In this document: in pieces, positions 5,880-6,801 of the stretch | Numbering within the stretch: position 1 is the first letter of the stretch | How the letters are laid out: each line of letters starts with the position of its first letter | Source of the DNA: Caulobacteraceae bacterium | GTDB taxonomy: Bacteria > Pseudomonadota > Alphaproteobacteria > Caulobacterales > Caulobacteraceae | Direction of reading: 5' to 3' | NCBI GenBank assembly: GCA_004144935.1 | Contig: SDZP01000190.1 | Coordinates: forward strand, 1-6,801 | Length of the DNA stretch: 6,801 bases | Position numbers and translations under genes: made by a program | The notes under the pieces: model-generated | What the model saw: only the letters and a program-made list of their open reading frames with translations | Told to the model about the DNA's origin: nothing | Database searches by the model: none

Positions 5880-6801
5880 CGGCTGACCTCCCCTGCCGCT
5901 TGAAGCGCGGCGGCGGTCTCGGCCACGTCGTCGAAGGGGTGGTTCACGCCGGCGACCAGCTGGCCCTGCTCATGGCCCTTGCCGGCCACGGCCAGGACGT
6001 CGCCGTCCTGCAGCAGCGCCGCACCGGCCCGAATGGCTTCGCGGCGGTCGCCGATCTCCCGCGCCCCCGGGGCCGCGGCGAGGATGGCGGCGCGGATCGC
6101 GGCGGGGTCTTCGGAGCGCGGGTTGTCGTCGGTGACGATGGCGACATCGGCCAGCCGGGCGGCGATCTCGCCCATCAGCGGCCGCTTGCCGGCGTCGCGG
6201 TCGCCGCCGGCTCCGAACACCGCGATCAGCTTGCCGCGCACATGCGGCCGCAGGGCCTTGAGCAGGGTTTCCAGACCGTCGGGGGTATGGGCGTAGTCGA
6301 CATAGGCCTCGCCGCCGCGCGGGCCCGCGCCGACCCGCTGCATGCGGCCGGGCGCGCCGTCCAGCTGGTCGAGGGCGGCGAAGACGGCGGCAGCCTCCTC
6401 GCCGGCGGCGATGCACAGCCCGGCCGCGACCAGGGCGTTGTCGGCCTGGAAGCCGCCGGCCAGCGGCAGGCGGACGATGTGATGCGCGCCCCGGTACTCC
6501 AGGGTCAGGGTCTGGCCGTCCGGGGTGAGGATGCGGTCAAGCAGCCGGATTCCCTGCCCCGCCTCGCCCGTCGAAATCAGGGTGTGGCCATGGGTGACGG
6601 CGGCGGCGGCGAAGGCGTCGTACTGATCGCTGTCGGCGTTGAGCACGGCGGTCGAGCCGGTCGGCAGCAGGGTTTCGAACAGGCGCAGCTTGGCGGCCCG
6701 GTAGGCGCCCATGGTGCCATGGTAGTCGAGGTGATCCTGCGTGAAGTTGGTGAAGCCGGCGGCGGTCAGCCTCACGCCGTCCAGCCGGCGCTGGTCGATG
6801 C
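5876..6801 (-). CDS. murE: MurE, UDP-MurNAc-L-Ala-D-Glu:meso-diaminopimelate ligase (3' part, runs off right edge)
   Basis: MurE is the cytoplasmic ligase that adds the third stem-peptide residue. The last 307 codons are visible; comparison with E. coli MurE (495 residues) suggests that roughly 185-190 N-terminal residues, including the P-loop, lie beyond the right edge. Visible in order are IDQRRLDGV at the edge (the end of the usual SSHALDQxRVDG motif), FTNFTQDHLDYHG, AYRAAKLRLF with the lysine expected to be carbamylated (K224 in E. coli), YVDYAHTPDGLE, VFGAGGDRDAGKRPLM, DNPRSEDP at about 6127-6104, and VAGKGHEQGQ. DNPR is the known signature of meso-diaminopimelate specificity; lysine-adding MurE enzymes differ there. 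A GTG at 6775 is an internal valine and not a start, because the homologous frame continues to the edge. The stop overlaps the murF start by ATGA. Confidence 0.96.
   Translation of the reverse strand, partial: IDQRRLDGVRLTAAGFTNFTQDHLDYHGTMGAYRAAKLRLFETLLPTGSTAVLNADSDQYDAFAAAAVTHGHTLISTGEAGQGIRLLDRILTPDGQTLTLEYRGAHHIVRLPLAGGFQADNALVAAGLCIAAGEEAAAVFAALDQLDGAPGRMQRVGAGPRGGEAYVDYAHTPDGLETLLKALRPHVRGKLIAVFGAGGDRDAGKRPLMGEIAARLADVAIVTDDNPRSEDPAAIRAAILAAAPGAREIGDRREAIRAGAALLQDGDVLAVAGKGHEQGQLVAGVNHPFDDVAETAAALQAAGEVSR
5886..5893 (-). promoter_or_regulatory. Shine-Dalgarno of murF, inside the murE 3' end
   Basis: GGGGAGGT on the minus strand lies 6 nt before the murF ATG at 5879, within the last codons of murE (GEVSR). 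It is near-ideal and supports the chosen start, giving murF both coupling to murE and a strong site of its own. Confidence 0.7.

Noticed and set aside
6773..6775. GTG as a possible murE start
   Set aside because: The frame continues to the right edge with IDQRRLDG, matching the conserved segment before FTN in MurE, and starting here would remove the ATP-binding P-loop.
1..6801. An undescribed system, mobile element, CRISPR array, tRNA or rRNA
   Set aside because: About 98% of the window is accounted for by six core murein and division genes in standard order. I saw no spaced direct repeats, terminal inverted repeats, integrase or transposase motifs or RNA gene signatures.

Overview
The window is a six-gene stretch of the division and cell wall (dcw) cluster of a GC-rich alphaproteobacterium. 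All genes lie on the minus strand, so transcription runs from right to left: murE (3' part) - murF - mraY - murD - ftsW - murG (5' part). The gene order, the strong G/C preference at third codon positions and the protein styles (MraY with a short MLYLL-type N-terminus, MurG with GGTGGHMFPAQAL, MurF with EIGMNHADEI) point to the Alphaproteobacteria. Caulobacterales (Caulobacter/Phenylobacterium relatives) is my best guess, but it rests on recognition and not on a search. The DNPR signature in MurE shows peptidoglycan with meso-diaminopimelate, as expected for a Gram-negative.

Layout, in transcription order. Positions 6801-5876 hold the last 307 codons of murE. Positions 5879-4497 are murF, overlapping murE by 4 nt (ATGA). 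Positions 4497-3385 are mraY, overlapping murF by one base (TGATG). Positions 3368-1953 are murD, 16 nt after mraY, with its Shine-Dalgarno touching the mraY stop codon. Positions 1956-766 are ftsW, overlapping murD by 4 nt (ATGA). Positions 765-671 form a 95-nt gap, the only real non-coding space. Positions 670-1 hold the first 223 codons of murG, which runs off the left edge; murC would be expected beyond it.

The genes form one pathway. MurD, MurE and MurF are cytoplasmic ligases that build the UDP-MurNAc-pentapeptide (MurD adds D-Glu, MurE meso-DAP, MurF D-Ala-D-Ala). MraY moves phospho-MurNAc-pentapeptide onto undecaprenyl phosphate to give lipid I. MurG adds GlcNAc to give lipid II. FtsW is the SEDS-family glycosyltransferase that polymerises lipid II at the division septum. 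All six proteins look intact where visible, and their key motifs are present.

I found no mobile element, CRISPR array, RNA gene, defence gene or new multi-gene system; this is conserved core-genome DNA. The item most worth a second look is the 95-nt leader before murG. It contains a strong Shine-Dalgarno and ATG opening a four-codon reading frame (MQRD) that closes at a TAG one codon before the murG start, preceded by a pyrimidine-rich tract. A smaller point is a Gln in FtsW where the family usually has the His of the HTDF motif.
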